Shown: one piece after another, positions 28,715 through 37,630 of the stretch | How positions within the stretch are numbered: position 1 is the stretch's first letter | Layout of the letters: each line of letters begins with the position of its first letter | Source of the DNA: Corynebacterium heidelbergense | GTDB taxonomy: Bacteria > Actinomycetota > Actinomycetes > Mycobacteriales > Mycobacteriaceae | Reading direction: 5' to 3' | Length of the DNA stretch: 64,000 nt | Assembly (NCBI RefSeq): GCF_028609845.1 | Contig: NZ_CP063191.1 | Span: 310,001 to 374,000 of the forward strand | The notes under the pieces: model-generated | What the model saw: only the letters and a program-made list of their open reading frames with translations | The model's database searches: none | What the model was told of the DNA's origin: nothing | Made by a program: the position numbers and the translations under genes

Positions 28715-28738
28715 GGCGTCCTAAAGGAAGAGGACGCC
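28715..28738. terminator. Hairpin between convergent genes
   Basis: GGCGTCCT (28715-28722) and AGGACGCC (28731-28738) form a perfect 8-bp stem with an 8-base loop. No T-run follows on either strand, so termination efficiency is uncertain. Its place between convergent genes suits a bidirectional terminator. Confidence 0.5.
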
Positions 28739-28761
28739 GACCCTAGCGCCGATGCAGACCC

Positions 28762-29382
28762 CTAGCGCAGGTGCAGACGAGTGGCCGCGCTGCACAGGGC
28801 GCTGGCGATCGACAAATCCCGATTGGACCCGAACCCGACCGCCCAGACGCGCTTGCGCTTGTGGACGGTGTAGATGAAGGTAACGGTGGCCTCGAAGATG
28901 TCGTACTGGTGAAACTCCGCGATCTCCACGGCATACCCGTGATCGGCGAGGACCTCGCTCATGGCGCTCGCAACCCCCATGGCGGTGATGGAGACCTGGG
29001 TGCCGATGCCGTCGGAGCGCAGCCCGGTCATGCCGATCTCGTAGCCGAAGCGCCCGGAGGACTGCCGGGAGGAGTACCAGGACTCCACGCGAATATCGGC
29101 CGGGGCGTAGGTGTTGATGAAGCTCTTCCAGTCCAGGCCGCGGGCTTCCTCGCGCATGGCCTTCGGCAAGCGGCGCCCGAAGCGGGAGCGGAAGGGATCC
29201 TCCGCGAAAGTGCGGGTGCGTTGGCGGCGCTTCTCAATCCGGGAGGGGTTGGCCTCCGTGAAGGTCACGGCCGTGGAGCGGCGCAAATTCGGTTGAGCGG
29301 AATAGATCGGCTGCTCGCTATAGAACTCCGGGCGGGCGAAGCGGATGATGGTGGTGGGTTCGGCGGCGGTGTCGGTGAACAT
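28762..29382 (-). CDS. Stand-alone LeuA allosteric (dimerisation) domain protein
   Basis: A 206-residue protein. Residues from about 110 to the end match the C-terminal leucine-binding domain of 2-isopropylmalate synthase: GIGTQVSITAMGVASAMSEV, HQYDIFEATVTFIYT, and VWAVGFGSNRDLSIASAL. The N-terminal part loosely recalls LeuA linker segments (RRLPKAMREEARGLDWKSF). The TIM-barrel catalytic domain and its HxH metal site are absent, so it cannot make isopropylmalate itself. It may regulate a full LeuA by forming mixed dimers, or sense leucine independently; this is inferred. The start at 29382 follows CCAAGGA by 12 bases. It is preceded by a leucine-coding leader peptide. An upstream in-frame start at 29499 would swallow that leader. 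Confidence 0.7.
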   Translation of the reverse strand: MFTDTAAEPTTIIRFARPEFYSEQPIYSAQPNLRRSTAVTFTEANPSRIEKRRQRTRTFAEDPFRSRFGRRLPKAMREEARGLDWKSFINTYAPADIRVESWYSSRQSSGRFGYEIGMTGLRSDGIGTQVSITAMGVASAMSEVLADHGYAVEIAEFHQYDIFEATVTFIYTVHKRKRVWAVGFGSNRDLSIASALCSAATRLHLR

Positions 29383-29482
29383 GTTTTTCGATCGGTCCTT
29401 GGAGGGTCGTGGCTGGTGCAGATGGTTGTCCGTCGGACCGACGCTTAAGCGGTGTACGCGGTTAACCCCGGTTGTGGAGGGG
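29383..29482 (-). promoter_or_regulatory. Candidate attenuator between leader peptide and LeuA-domain gene
   Basis: On the transcribed (minus) strand the sequence just after the leader peptide pairs with its end: plus-strand 29474-29480 (GTGGAGG) with 29493-29499 (CCTCCAC), extended by CCGG pairs. CGCTTAAGCG at 29442-29451 is self-complementary and can also pair with the CGCTTAAG copy at 29514-29521 inside the leader codons. A further stem, CGTCG/CGACG, lies at 29431-29443. Mutually exclusive pairings that involve the leucine codons are what translational or transcriptional attenuation needs. No T-run terminator was found, so control at the ribosome-binding site is more likely. Confidence 0.45.
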
Positions 29483-29533
29483 TCAGTCCGCGCCTCCACC
29501 CGGGTTGGGTACTCGCTTAAGAAGGGTGCTCAT
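29483..29533 (-). CDS. Leader peptide with consecutive leucine codons (MSTLLKRVPNPGGGAD)
   Basis: A 16-codon reading frame on the minus strand, ATG at 29533 and TGA ending at 29483. Codons 4 and 5 are both CTT, a rare leucine codon in this GC-rich genome. The ATG falls eight bases after a -10 element, so it would be translated as a leaderless message. It lies 100 bases upstream of a LeuA regulatory-domain gene, where a leucine-responsive leader is expected. That it is translated is inferred, not proven. Confidence 0.5.
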   Translation of the reverse strand: MSTLLKRVPNPGGGAD

Positions 29534-29541
29534 GGGCTAAC

Positions 29542-29570
29542 AATGTAACGCGGTTCACTGGGTCTGGCAA
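29542..29570 (-). promoter_or_regulatory. Promoter of the leader/LeuA-domain transcript
   Basis: On the minus strand TTGCCA (29570-29565) and TACATT (29547-29542) are separated by 17 bases, a good sigma-70-type promoter. It overlaps the last codons of the upstream M20 peptidase gene. Transcription would start at or near the leader ATG at 29533. Confidence 0.6.
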
Positions 29571-30976
29571 ACGTCTGCGGCGGTGCGGGCGAGGAAGAGC
29601 AGCTCGGCGGCGGCGATGGCGGCAATCTCCTCCGGGTGGACCGATTCATCCGCGGAGTGGATGCGGCAACTGGGTTCCTCGATGCCGTAGAGGGCCAGCT
29701 CCGCCTCGGGGTAGGCAGTCAGCAGCTTGTTGGTCAGGGGGATGGAGCCGCCGGAGGCGACCTCGGCGGTGGGCTTGTCGTACACGTCCGCTAGCGCCGT
29801 CATGAGGCGTTGCAGCGCGGGGCCGGAAGTGTCGGCGCTGAAGGGTTCTGCGGTGGAGAGCCGCTCGATCTCCATGAGGGCGTTGGGCCGGTTGCGTTCG
29901 AGGTGGGCGACGAGGAGGTCCTGGCACTCCTTGGGGTCCCGCCCCGGGGGGACGCGCAAGCTGATCACCGCTGCGGCGGCGCCGGGGACGGCGTTGATGG
30001 CATCCGCGACGGATAGGGAGTCTAGGCCGGTGACGGTGATGGAGGCGTTGGCGACCGTGAGGTCGTTGGGGGCATAGTTACGGTCCGTCCCGAGGACGTC
30101 TACTCCATTGAGGACGCCCGCGTTATCGCGGAACGTGGCCTCCGTGGGGCCCGCGCCCTCCCAGTGGGTGGTAGGGGTGAGGCCCTCAACGGCCACGAGG
30201 CCGTCCTCGTCGTGGAGGGTGCCGAGGAGGCGGATGAGCTCCAGGAGGGCATCCGGGGCGGCGCCGCCGAACTGGCCGGAGTGCATGGGTTGGGCGATGG
30301 TCTTCAGGGTGACCTGAACGGGGCAGGAGCCGCGCAGTGCCGTGCAGACGGCGGGCTCGCCGAGAGCGTCGTTGCCGGAATCGGCGATGAGGAAGGTTTC
30401 CGCGGCGAAGAGCTCCGGGCGTTCGGCCAGCAGGTCCTCTAGGCCGTAGCCCCCGCGCTCCTCCGAGCCCTCCACGACGATGCGCAGTCCCAGGTTTCGC
30501 AGTTCTGGGTGGCCGCCGTCGGCCAGCGCCTGGAGGGCGCGCAGGACGGCCAGGTGGACAGCGACATGGCCCTTGCAATCGGCCGTGCCCCGGCCGTACC
30601 AGCGCCCCTCGCGCTCGGTGAGGGTCCAGGGGTCCGAGGTCCACTCGGCGGTGTCCCCGGCGGGCTGGACGTCGTAGTGGGAGTACAGCAGGATCGTGGG
30701 GTATCCCTCGGCGGCGGGGCGGTGGCCGATGACGGTAATGGAACCGTCGCTGGTGGTCACGGGCTCCACGTTAACGCCGGCGGCGCGGAAGGCCTCTACC
30801 ACCCAGGCGGCGGCGGAGGCGTTGGCTTCTTCCAGGCCGGGGGTGGAGTGGACGCTGGGGAAGGCGACGAGTTCACCGAGGTCCTGGCGTACCGTGGGCA
30901 TCTGCTCGGCGATGAGGGCGCGCACGTCAGTAGGGGTGATGGGGGCTCCGGGGGCGGGTGAATTGGAGGTCGTCAT
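29555..30976 (-). CDS. M20-family dipeptidase
   Basis: A 473-residue metallopeptidase. The zinc-binding and catalytic residues are visible in LYSHYDVQPAG (His and catalytic Asp), YGRGTADCKGH (bridging Asp), EGSEERGG (catalytic and binding Glu), LIADSGN (Asp) and CRIHSADESVHPEE (His). Dimerisation-domain motif PMHSGQFGG is also present. The pattern matches the CNDP-like dipeptidases that cleave small peptides in the cytoplasm. ATG 30976 is preferred over a GTG three codons upstream. It is divergent from groEL and upstream of the LeuA-domain gene on the same strand. Confidence 0.9.
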   Translation of the reverse strand: MTTSNSPAPGAPITPTDVRALIAEQMPTVRQDLGELVAFPSVHSTPGLEEANASAAAWVVEAFRAAGVNVEPVTTSDGSITVIGHRPAAEGYPTILLYSHYDVQPAGDTAEWTSDPWTLTEREGRWYGRGTADCKGHVAVHLAVLRALQALADGGHPELRNLGLRIVVEGSEERGGYGLEDLLAERPELFAAETFLIADSGNDALGEPAVCTALRGSCPVQVTLKTIAQPMHSGQFGGAAPDALLELIRLLGTLHDEDGLVAVEGLTPTTHWEGAGPTEATFRDNAGVLNGVDVLGTDRNYAPNDLTVANASITVTGLDSLSVADAINAVPGAAAAVISLRVPPGRDPKECQDLLVAHLERNRPNALMEIERLSTAEPFSADTSGPALQRLMTALADVYDKPTAEVASGGSIPLTNKLLTAYPEAELALYGIEEPSCRIHSADESVHPEEIAAIAAAELLFLARTAADVCQTQ

Positions 30977-31003
30977 GAGCCCCACCGTAGTACTCCATTA
31001 ATC

Positions 31004-31032
31004 TTGCAGTCGGCCGAGGTGAGTGCTAGAAC
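31004..31032 (+). promoter_or_regulatory. groEL promoter
   Basis: TTGCAG at 31004-31009 and TAGAAC at 31027-31032 are spaced by 17 bases. The -10 element overlaps the first CIRCE-type half-site, so HrcA binding would block polymerase. The transcript would have a leader of about 150 bases. Confidence 0.55.
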
Positions 31033-31064
31033 GGGGGCTAGCACTTTAGCCTTTGGAGTGCCAG
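31021..31064 (+). promoter_or_regulatory. CIRCE element (HrcA operator) with an additional half-site
   Basis: CTAGCACTT (31038-31046), nine bases, then GAGTGCCAG (31056-31064) gives the canonical CIRCE geometry with mismatches at the outer bases. A third half-site, GAGTGCTAG (31021-31029), precedes it and pairs as an inverted repeat with the first arm across eight bases. HrcA repression of chaperonin genes through CIRCE is established; the extra half-site is unusual. Confidence 0.8.
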
Positions 31065-31173
31065 CACAAATCTGTACATCCGTCAGATGCAGTGAGGGTG
31101 GGCGCCGCGACATTCGCCCATCCGCGCCGTCGCGGGCGCTGGGTCTGATCTACGCGTGTCGCGCCAACTCTAA

Positions 31174-32835
<1,662 letters not shown>

Positions 32836-32915
32836 CTGCCCCTGTCCTCAGCGGTCCGGTCGGTACCTCTTGACCGAGGGGCTTGAAGGCCCGCTGGGAA
32901 AACGTAGGACCCGAA

Positions 32916-32950
32916 GAACCCCACCCGCTTTTGCGGTGGGGTTCGTTTCT
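32916..32950 (+). terminator. Rho-independent terminator of groEL
   Basis: GAACCCCACCCGC (32916-32928), loop TTTT and GCGGTGGGGTTC (32933-32944) form a 12-bp stem with one bulged C. It is followed by GTTTCTT. It lies 81 bases after the groEL stop. Confidence 0.85.
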
Positions 32951-33271
32951 TGCCCGACCTGGCCTTGCCCTCCGGGCCGACCGGCGCAACGCCGCCTCCT
33001 CGGGCCGACCGGCAACCCGCCCCGAGACGCCGCCACGGTTAGTCCGGGGGACGAGGAGGTCACGGAAAGATCACGGAATTGAGTGGCGCCTCCGAGGACT
33101 TTTCGGGCCTTTTGAAAAAGTTGTCTGCACCCTGTAACGCTAGCCAAAAGTGCAGTTCAGCGCGTCAAAAACATGGGGTAAACACAAGGTGAACAGAGGG
33201 GATTGAATCCCAGGAGTACCCCCGAATTGGGGCAAAATGTAACACTTTCCGTGGTTTTCCCCTCCCCGGGG

Positions 33272-33299
33272 TTGTGACCAAACTGAAACCCGCTATTCT
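33272..33299 (+). promoter_or_regulatory. Promoter of the small porin-like gene
   Basis: TTGTGA (33272-33277) and TATTCT (33294-33299) are separated by 16 bases. Transcription would begin near 33306, giving a leader of roughly 90 bases before the ATG at 33393. Confidence 0.55.
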
Positions 33300-33392
33300 C
33301 CTTGCTTAGACGGGCTCGTGAAGAGACGTCGGACACCTCCAAAATCGCCAGAACTCGCGCTGGCAACAACCTCATCAAGGGAGTATTTTCTC

Positions 33393-33521
33393 ATGGGCAT
33401 CTCTGACATCGTTGACCTCTTCGGCCAGATCAAGACCTTCATCAGCGGCTTCTCCTCCATCTTCGGCGGCCTGAAGGACATCCTGGGCACCATCGCTACC
33501 TGGGCTGGCGCTGAGGAGTAA
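33393..33521 (+). CDS. Small cell-wall channel protein (PorA/PorH-like)
   Basis: A 42-residue peptide starting MGISDIVDLFGQIKTF and ending WAGAEE. It has no signal peptide, and hydrophobic residues every three to four positions make an amphipathic helix. Its size, composition and place between groEL2 and ppk2 match the mycolate-layer channel proteins of corynebacteria (PorA/PorH in C. glutamicum, a 40-residue PorA in C. jeikeium). Such peptides oligomerise into channels in the outer mycomembrane and can be O-mycoloylated on serine. AAGGGAG lies nine bases upstream of the ATG. C. glutamicum has two genes here, and only one is seen. A strong terminator follows. Confidence 0.75.
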   Translation: MGISDIVDLFGQIKTFISGFSSIFGGLKDILGTIATWAGAEE

Positions 33522-33525
33522 GCTC

Positions 33526-33576
33526 TAGCTCTTCCAAGAGCTAACTCGACCCCGGCTTCGGCCGGGGTTTCTTTTA
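33526..33576 (+). terminator. Tandem hairpins and terminator after the porin-like gene
   Basis: A first perfect hairpin, TAGCTCTT/AAGAGCTA with a two-base CC gap (33526-33543), is followed by ACCCCGGC, a TTC loop, GCCGGGGT and TTTCTTTT (33549-33576). The second is a classic rho-independent terminator; the first may stabilise the short message. Confidence 0.85.
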
Positions 33577-33706
33577 CGCCCACGCGATCTGCTTCCTCCC
33601 ACCCGCCAGCGGTTCACCTCACTAGACTGGTAATCATTGCCAGGGCGAGAAAGTCCCACCCCAGGCCGAGAGAACGATCGCACTCGAGAACAGGAGCACG
33701 CCCGCC

Positions 33707-34639
33707 ATGTCTGAGGCCCACACCGAGGCTCAATCCGAGGGGAACCAAGACGCTACAGAGGAGTTCCACATGGTGGATCTCGCGGCCACGGAGGGGTACC
33801 TCGTGGACGATTCGGACGAGGATGACCCCACCCTCATCACCCCGGACGGCCACCGGGTGGACACCTGGCGGGACGATTACCCTTACCCCGAGCGCATGAG
33901 TCGTGAGGAGTACGAGTCCACCAAGCGCTCCCTGCAAATCGAGCTGCTGAAGTGGCAGAACTGGACGAAGGATACGGGTCAGAAACACATCATCCTCTTC
34001 GAGGGCCGGGACGCCGCCGGCAAGGGGGGCACGATCAAGCGCTTCAACGAGCACCTCAACCCCCGCGGTGCCCGCACCGTCGCCCTGGAAAAGCCCACCG
34101 AGCGCGAATCCACCAGTTGGTACTTTCAGCGCTACATCGAGCACCTGCCCTCCGGCGGGGAGATCGTCTTCTTCGACCGCTCCTGGTACAACCGCTCCGG
34201 GGTGGAGCGCGTCATGGGCTTCTGCACGGCTGGCCAGCATGCCGAGTTTTTGCGGGAGGTCCCGATGCTGGAGAACATGCTTATGGGTTCCGGGATTTCC
34301 GTGACCAAGCTGTGGTTCTCCGTGACCCAGAAGGAGCAGCGCACCCGCTTCGCCATCCGCCAGGTAGACCCGGTGCGCCAGTGGAAGCTCTCCCCGATGG
34401 ACCTGGCCTCCCTGGACCGCTGGGACGACTACACCCGGGCGAAGGAGGAGACCTTCCGCTACACGGACACGAACGAATCCCCGTGGATCACGATCAAGTC
34501 CAACGACAAAAAGCGCGCCCGCATCAACGCTATGCGCTACGTCCTCAGTAAGTTCGAGTACACGGGCAAGGATCATGAAGTGGTGGGGGAGCCGGATCCG
34601 AAGATCGTCAAACGTGGCCGCGACCAGATCGGCGATTAA
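33707..34639 (+). CDS. ppk2: Polyphosphate kinase 2
   Basis: A 310-residue P-loop kinase that transfers phosphate between polyphosphate and nucleotides. Walker A is EGRDAAGKGG (residues 99-108). VVFFDRSWYNRSGVER-like text (FFDRSWYNRSGVERVMGF) is the Walker B/lid signature, and SPMDLASLDRWDDYTRAKEE completes the family pattern. An acidic N-terminal extension of about 50 residues precedes the core. It is a single-domain PPK2 of the class found next to porA/groEL2 in corynebacteria. AACAGGAGCACGCCCGCC precedes ATG 33707. Confidence 0.93.
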   Translation: MSEAHTEAQSEGNQDATEEFHMVDLAATEGYLVDDSDEDDPTLITPDGHRVDTWRDDYPYPERMSREEYESTKRSLQIELLKWQNWTKDTGQKHIILFEGRDAAGKGGTIKRFNEHLNPRGARTVALEKPTERESTSWYFQRYIEHLPSGGEIVFFDRSWYNRSGVERVMGFCTAGQHAEFLREVPMLENMLMGSGISVTKLWFSVTQKEQRTRFAIRQVDPVRQWKLSPMDLASLDRWDDYTRAKEETFRYTDTNESPWITIKSNDKKRARINAMRYVLSKFEYTGKDHEVVGEPDPKIVKRGRDQIGD

Positions 34640-34765
34640 CCGCCCCTTTTTGGCCGCAGATCATCCTTGTCATCTGAACTGCCCGGGTGGTTGATCGGGC
34701 CCGGCATGTCTGCCCGCCTAGCTTGTCGAAGCGCCCGGATTTCCTACCTGCCCGGTGGCCGTCGC

Positions 34766-35212
34766 CTAATCCTCGTCGGCGGCGATGATGGACTTCGCCA
34801 ACTTGCGCAGGTGCTTGAGCTGCTTGGAGGTGGACTCGTCCAGGGCCTCGTCCTCTGCAGCGTGAACCAGTGGTTGCAGGGCGGAGTGGGCCTTGCGCCC
34901 CTTCTTGGTCACGGAGATGATTTGCCGACGGCGGTCCTTCGGGTCCTTCACCCGCTTGGCCAGGCTGCGCTCCTCCAGGGAGTCCACGAGGCGAACCATG
35001 TCCGAGCGGTCCACGCCGAGGATCTCCCCTAGGGTGGCCTGGCTGGCGGCATCCCCGGCGACTAGGCAAGTGAGGATCCAGTACTCGCGCAGGTTGAACC
35101 CCTCGGCGGCGAGGGCCTGCTCAACGTGGTCGCGGGTGCGGCGACGGAGGCGCTCGAGCTGGAAGGAGGGGGAGGACAACAAGTCCGAGGGGAGGGGCAT
35201 GGACTCACGCAT
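34766..35212 (-). CDS. MarR-family transcriptional regulator
   Basis: A 148-residue winged-helix protein: FNLREYWILTCLVAGDAASQ, LGEILGVDRSDMVRLVDSLE (recognition helix) and VKDPKDRRRQIISVTKKGR (wing, DxRRxxxxxT). This is the standard MarR length. No adjacent divergent target is obvious, and the rhodanese gene upstream is on the same strand. Ligand and targets are unknown. Confidence 0.88.
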   Translation of the reverse strand: MRESMPLPSDLLSSPSFQLERLRRRTRDHVEQALAAEGFNLREYWILTCLVAGDAASQATLGEILGVDRSDMVRLVDSLEERSLAKRVKDPKDRRRQIISVTKKGRKAHSALQPLVHAAEDEALDESTSKQLKHLRKLAKSIIAADED

Positions 35213-35280
35213 GCCCCTAGTCTACGTCCAATGGTGGGGGTTGTCTAACAGTGGGGTATGCCCACTATCTAGCGGGTCTG

Positions 35281-35595
35281 CTACTTGGAGTTTCGCACGA
35301 TCGGGAGATCCGCATCCCGCCAGCCGGAGGTGCCGTTGGCCACGTTGATGGCCTCCACACCATTCATTTCCAGCCACTGGCAGGCCCGCGCGGACCGGCC
35401 CCCGGAGAGGCAGATGACGTAGACGTCCCGGTTGAGGTCCAACTCCCCGTAGCGCTGCTGGAGTTCGGACAGGGGAAGGTTCGTGGCCCCCTCGGCGTGC
35501 CATTCAATGAATTCGTCTGCCTCGCGCACATCGACTAGCTGCGCGTCGGCCGGCACGTCGGTGGGCTGGACGGTCTCAAACTGAAAGTCGCTCAT
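35281..35595 (-). CDS. Rhodanese-domain protein
   Basis: A 104-residue single rhodanese domain. ADAQLVDVREADEFIEWHAE is the domain start and CLSGGRSARACQWLE holds the active-site cysteine loop (C-x-S-G-G-R-S-A). It ends NVANGTSGWRDADLPI. It probably moves sulfane sulfur from thiosulfate or protein persulfides to an acceptor. The ATG at 35595 gives the compact domain; longer readings add arginine-rich noise. It lies 37 bp after ppa on the same strand. Confidence 0.88.
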   Translation of the reverse strand: MSDFQFETVQPTDVPADAQLVDVREADEFIEWHAEGATNLPLSELQQRYGELDLNRDVYVICLSGGRSARACQWLEMNGVEAINVANGTSGWRDADLPIVRNSK

Positions 35596-35632
35596 ACTTC
35601 CGCATTCTATGCCAGCGGGGGCGACATGCCCC

Positions 35633-36115
35633 CTAGCCCTGGTAGCGCTCGACAGCCTCGGCGAGGATGCGCTCTGCCTCGGCGGCCTCACCCCAACCGG
35701 AGCCCTGAACGTCCTTGCCCGGCTCCAAGTCCTTGTAGTGAGTGAAGAAGTGCTCGATCTCGGAGCGAGTGAACTGGTCCACGTCGCCCAGGTCCTGAAT
35801 GTGGCTGAAGCGCACGTCATCCACAACGCACAGCAGCTTGTCATCGCCGCCGGCTTCATCCGTCATCTTGAACACACCGACCGGGCGGGCCTTCACAATG
35901 ACCCCGGGGAACACCGGCTCCGGCAGAATCACGAGGGCATCCAGGGGGTCCCCATCCTCACCGAGGGTGTGGTCGATGAACCCGTAGTCGGCCGGGTAGG
36001 CCATGGGGGTGAATAGGTAGCGGTCGAGGAAGACCTTGCCGGTCTCGTGGTCTACCTCGTACTTGTTTCGAGAACCCTTGGGAATCTCGATGGTGACTTC
36101 GATGCTGGTGGCCAT
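35633..36115 (-). CDS. ppa: Inorganic pyrophosphatase (soluble, family I)
   Basis: 160 residues, the usual length for bacterial family [35 protein letters not shown] (the D-x-D-P-x-D metal-binding signature) and [13 protein letters not shown] (basic active-site residues) are all present. It pulls biosynthetic reactions forward by hydrolysing pyrophosphate. ATG 36115 is divergent from dacB, and the 116-bp gap between them must carry both promoters. Confidence 0.96.
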   Translation of the reverse strand: MATSIEVTIEIPKGSRNKYEVDHETGKVFLDRYLFTPMAYPADYGFIDHTLGEDGDPLDALVILPEPVFPGVIVKARPVGVFKMTDEAGGDDKLLCVVDDVRFSHIQDLGDVDQFTRSEIEHFFTHYKDLEPGKDVQGSGWGEAAEAERILAEAVERYQG

Positions 36116-36231
36116 TTGGGTAAACCAACCATCCTTCGTGTGCTCGTTGAGATAAAGGGAGTCAAAGAACTCCCCGCTATACTAGCGGCCCTGCAACCCC
36201 CCGACCGATTTGAAGGCGGACGTAAACAACC

Positions 36232-37620
36232 ATGAGCACCTCCACCGCCAAGCCCGCCGGGCGCCCGCAGGGGCGACGGGGCATCCTTCGCCTGCCCGTC
36301 CGCTGGCTGGTGGCAATCCTTGTGTTCCTGCTGGTTCTGGTCCTGCTCATTGCTGCCGCCGTGTGGTTCGCAGGGGCCCACCGTTACACGGTCCAGGCTG
36401 CGCCGGAGCCGGCCGTCCCCCAGCCCCTGGTAACCCCCGCCCGGCCCACGGCCGCCCCTCCAGCGCAGATGAACCTCGGGGCGGCGGCAGCGGACCCCGC
36501 CTTGGGCAAGCTCTCCGCCCACGTCACTGATCTCGAGACCGGTCAGGTCCTCTTCGCGCAAGATGAGGGAAAGCCGCTGGTCCCGGCGTCCGCAGCAAAA
36601 TTGACCACGTTCGCCGCCAGCACCCTGACCCTCCCCCGGGACCACCGCCTGGCCACCAGAGTTCTCCAGAACAGCCCGGAGGAGCTGGTCATCCGGGGCG
36701 AGGGCGATGTGACCCTGGAAAAGTCCCCCGGCAGTGGCTTCTTCACGGGGCCGGCCAGTGTGCAGGACCTGGCGCAACAGGTCCGGCGCTCGCTCGGCGC
36801 GGATGTGGGCAAGATCGAACGCATTAGGGTGGACAACAACGTGCGGGAATCCGCCCTGTTCAACCCTACGTGGGACCGCAAGGACATCGGCGGAGGGAAC
36901 GTCACCAACCTGGACGCCGTCATGCTCGACGCCGGGCGATTGGATCCCTCCGATAGCTACTCGCCGCGCAGTGAGCACCCCGGGCAGGACGTCGCCGCCA
37001 ATCTCGCCGATCAGCTCGGCCTGAGCGGCGTGGATACGGGGGTGACCGATGGGGGTCAGGTCGCGGGCGGATCCGGCGGCCGGGAGGTGGCCAAAGTGGA
37101 ATCCGCCCCGTTGAGCGTGCGGCAGCGGGACATGATGGTCCACAGCGACAACCTGCTGGCGGAGGCCATCGGCCGCGAAATCGCAGCGGCCGCCGGGAAA
37201 CCGGCTACCTTCGACGGGGCCACCCAGGCCACCCTGGAGATATTGCGCAGCCACGGCATCGATACCGAGGGTGCCGTGCTCAAAGACAACTCCGGAATGA
37301 GCGGGGACGATCGCCTCACCGCCCGTACTCTCGACAGCATCCTCGCCAACGCGGACCTGCGCGGGAAGCTGGAGGAACTGCCCGTTGCCCACGCCGAGGG
37401 CACATTGTTGACCCGGTTTGGTCAGGGGAGCGGTGCCGAGGATGCCGCCGGGCGGGTGCGCGCCAAGACGGGGACCCTGTCCGGTGTCAACGCGCTGGCC
37501 GGTAGCGTCACCACAAAATCCGGGCGGCCGGTGAGCTTCGCCTTCCTGTCCAACGCCTCCGAGGCGGATTCGGCCCGGCCCGCGCTTGATCGCCTCGCCG
37601 CGGCGCTGTACCGCCAGTAG
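36232..37620 (+). CDS. dacB: D-alanyl-D-alanine carboxypeptidase/endopeptidase (PBP4, S13 family)
   Basis: A 462-residue penicillin-binding protein. One N-terminal membrane helix (WLVAILVFLLVLVLLIAAA) anchors it. The active-site motifs are S120-AAK123, SDN in MMVHSDNLLAE, and KTG in VRAKTGTLSG. It trims peptidoglycan stem peptides outside the membrane. A proline-rich linker of about 35 residues separates the anchor from the domain. It lies just upstream of tilS and divergent from ppa, the order usual in actinobacteria. Confidence 0.93.
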   Translation: MSTSTAKPAGRPQGRRGILRLPVRWLVAILVFLLVLVLLIAAAVWFAGAHRYTVQAAPEPAVPQPLVTPARPTAAPPAQMNLGAAAADPALGKLSAHVTDLETGQVLFAQDEGKPLVPASAAKLTTFAASTLTLPRDHRLATRVLQNSPEELVIRGEGDVTLEKSPGSGFFTGPASVQDLAQQVRRSLGADVGKIERIRVDNNVRESALFNPTWDRKDIGGGNVTNLDAVMLDAGRLDPSDSYSPRSEHPGQDVAANLADQLGLSGVDTGVTDGGQVAGGSGGREVAKVESAPLSVRQRDMMVHSDNLLAEAIGREIAAAAGKPATFDGATQATLEILRSHGIDTEGAVLKDNSGMSGDDRLTARTLDSILANADLRGKLEELPVAHAEGTLLTRFGQGSGAEDAAGRVRAKTGTLSGVNALAGSVTTKSGRPVSFAFLSNASEADSARPALDRLAAALYRQ

Positions 37621-37630
37621 GGGGGCCGGG

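Larger units (their letters stand above)
32836..33392 (+). other. groEL-porin intergenic region
   Basis: 557 bases without a credible gene. They hold the groEL terminator, a possible upstream promoter (TTGAAA, 17 bases, TAACGC near 33111-33139), several short hairpins (GGGAT/ATCCC near 33199-33211 and CCCC/GGGG near 33221-33233) and the proximal promoter of the porin-like gene. The lower GC here fits regulatory DNA. Confidence 0.6.
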
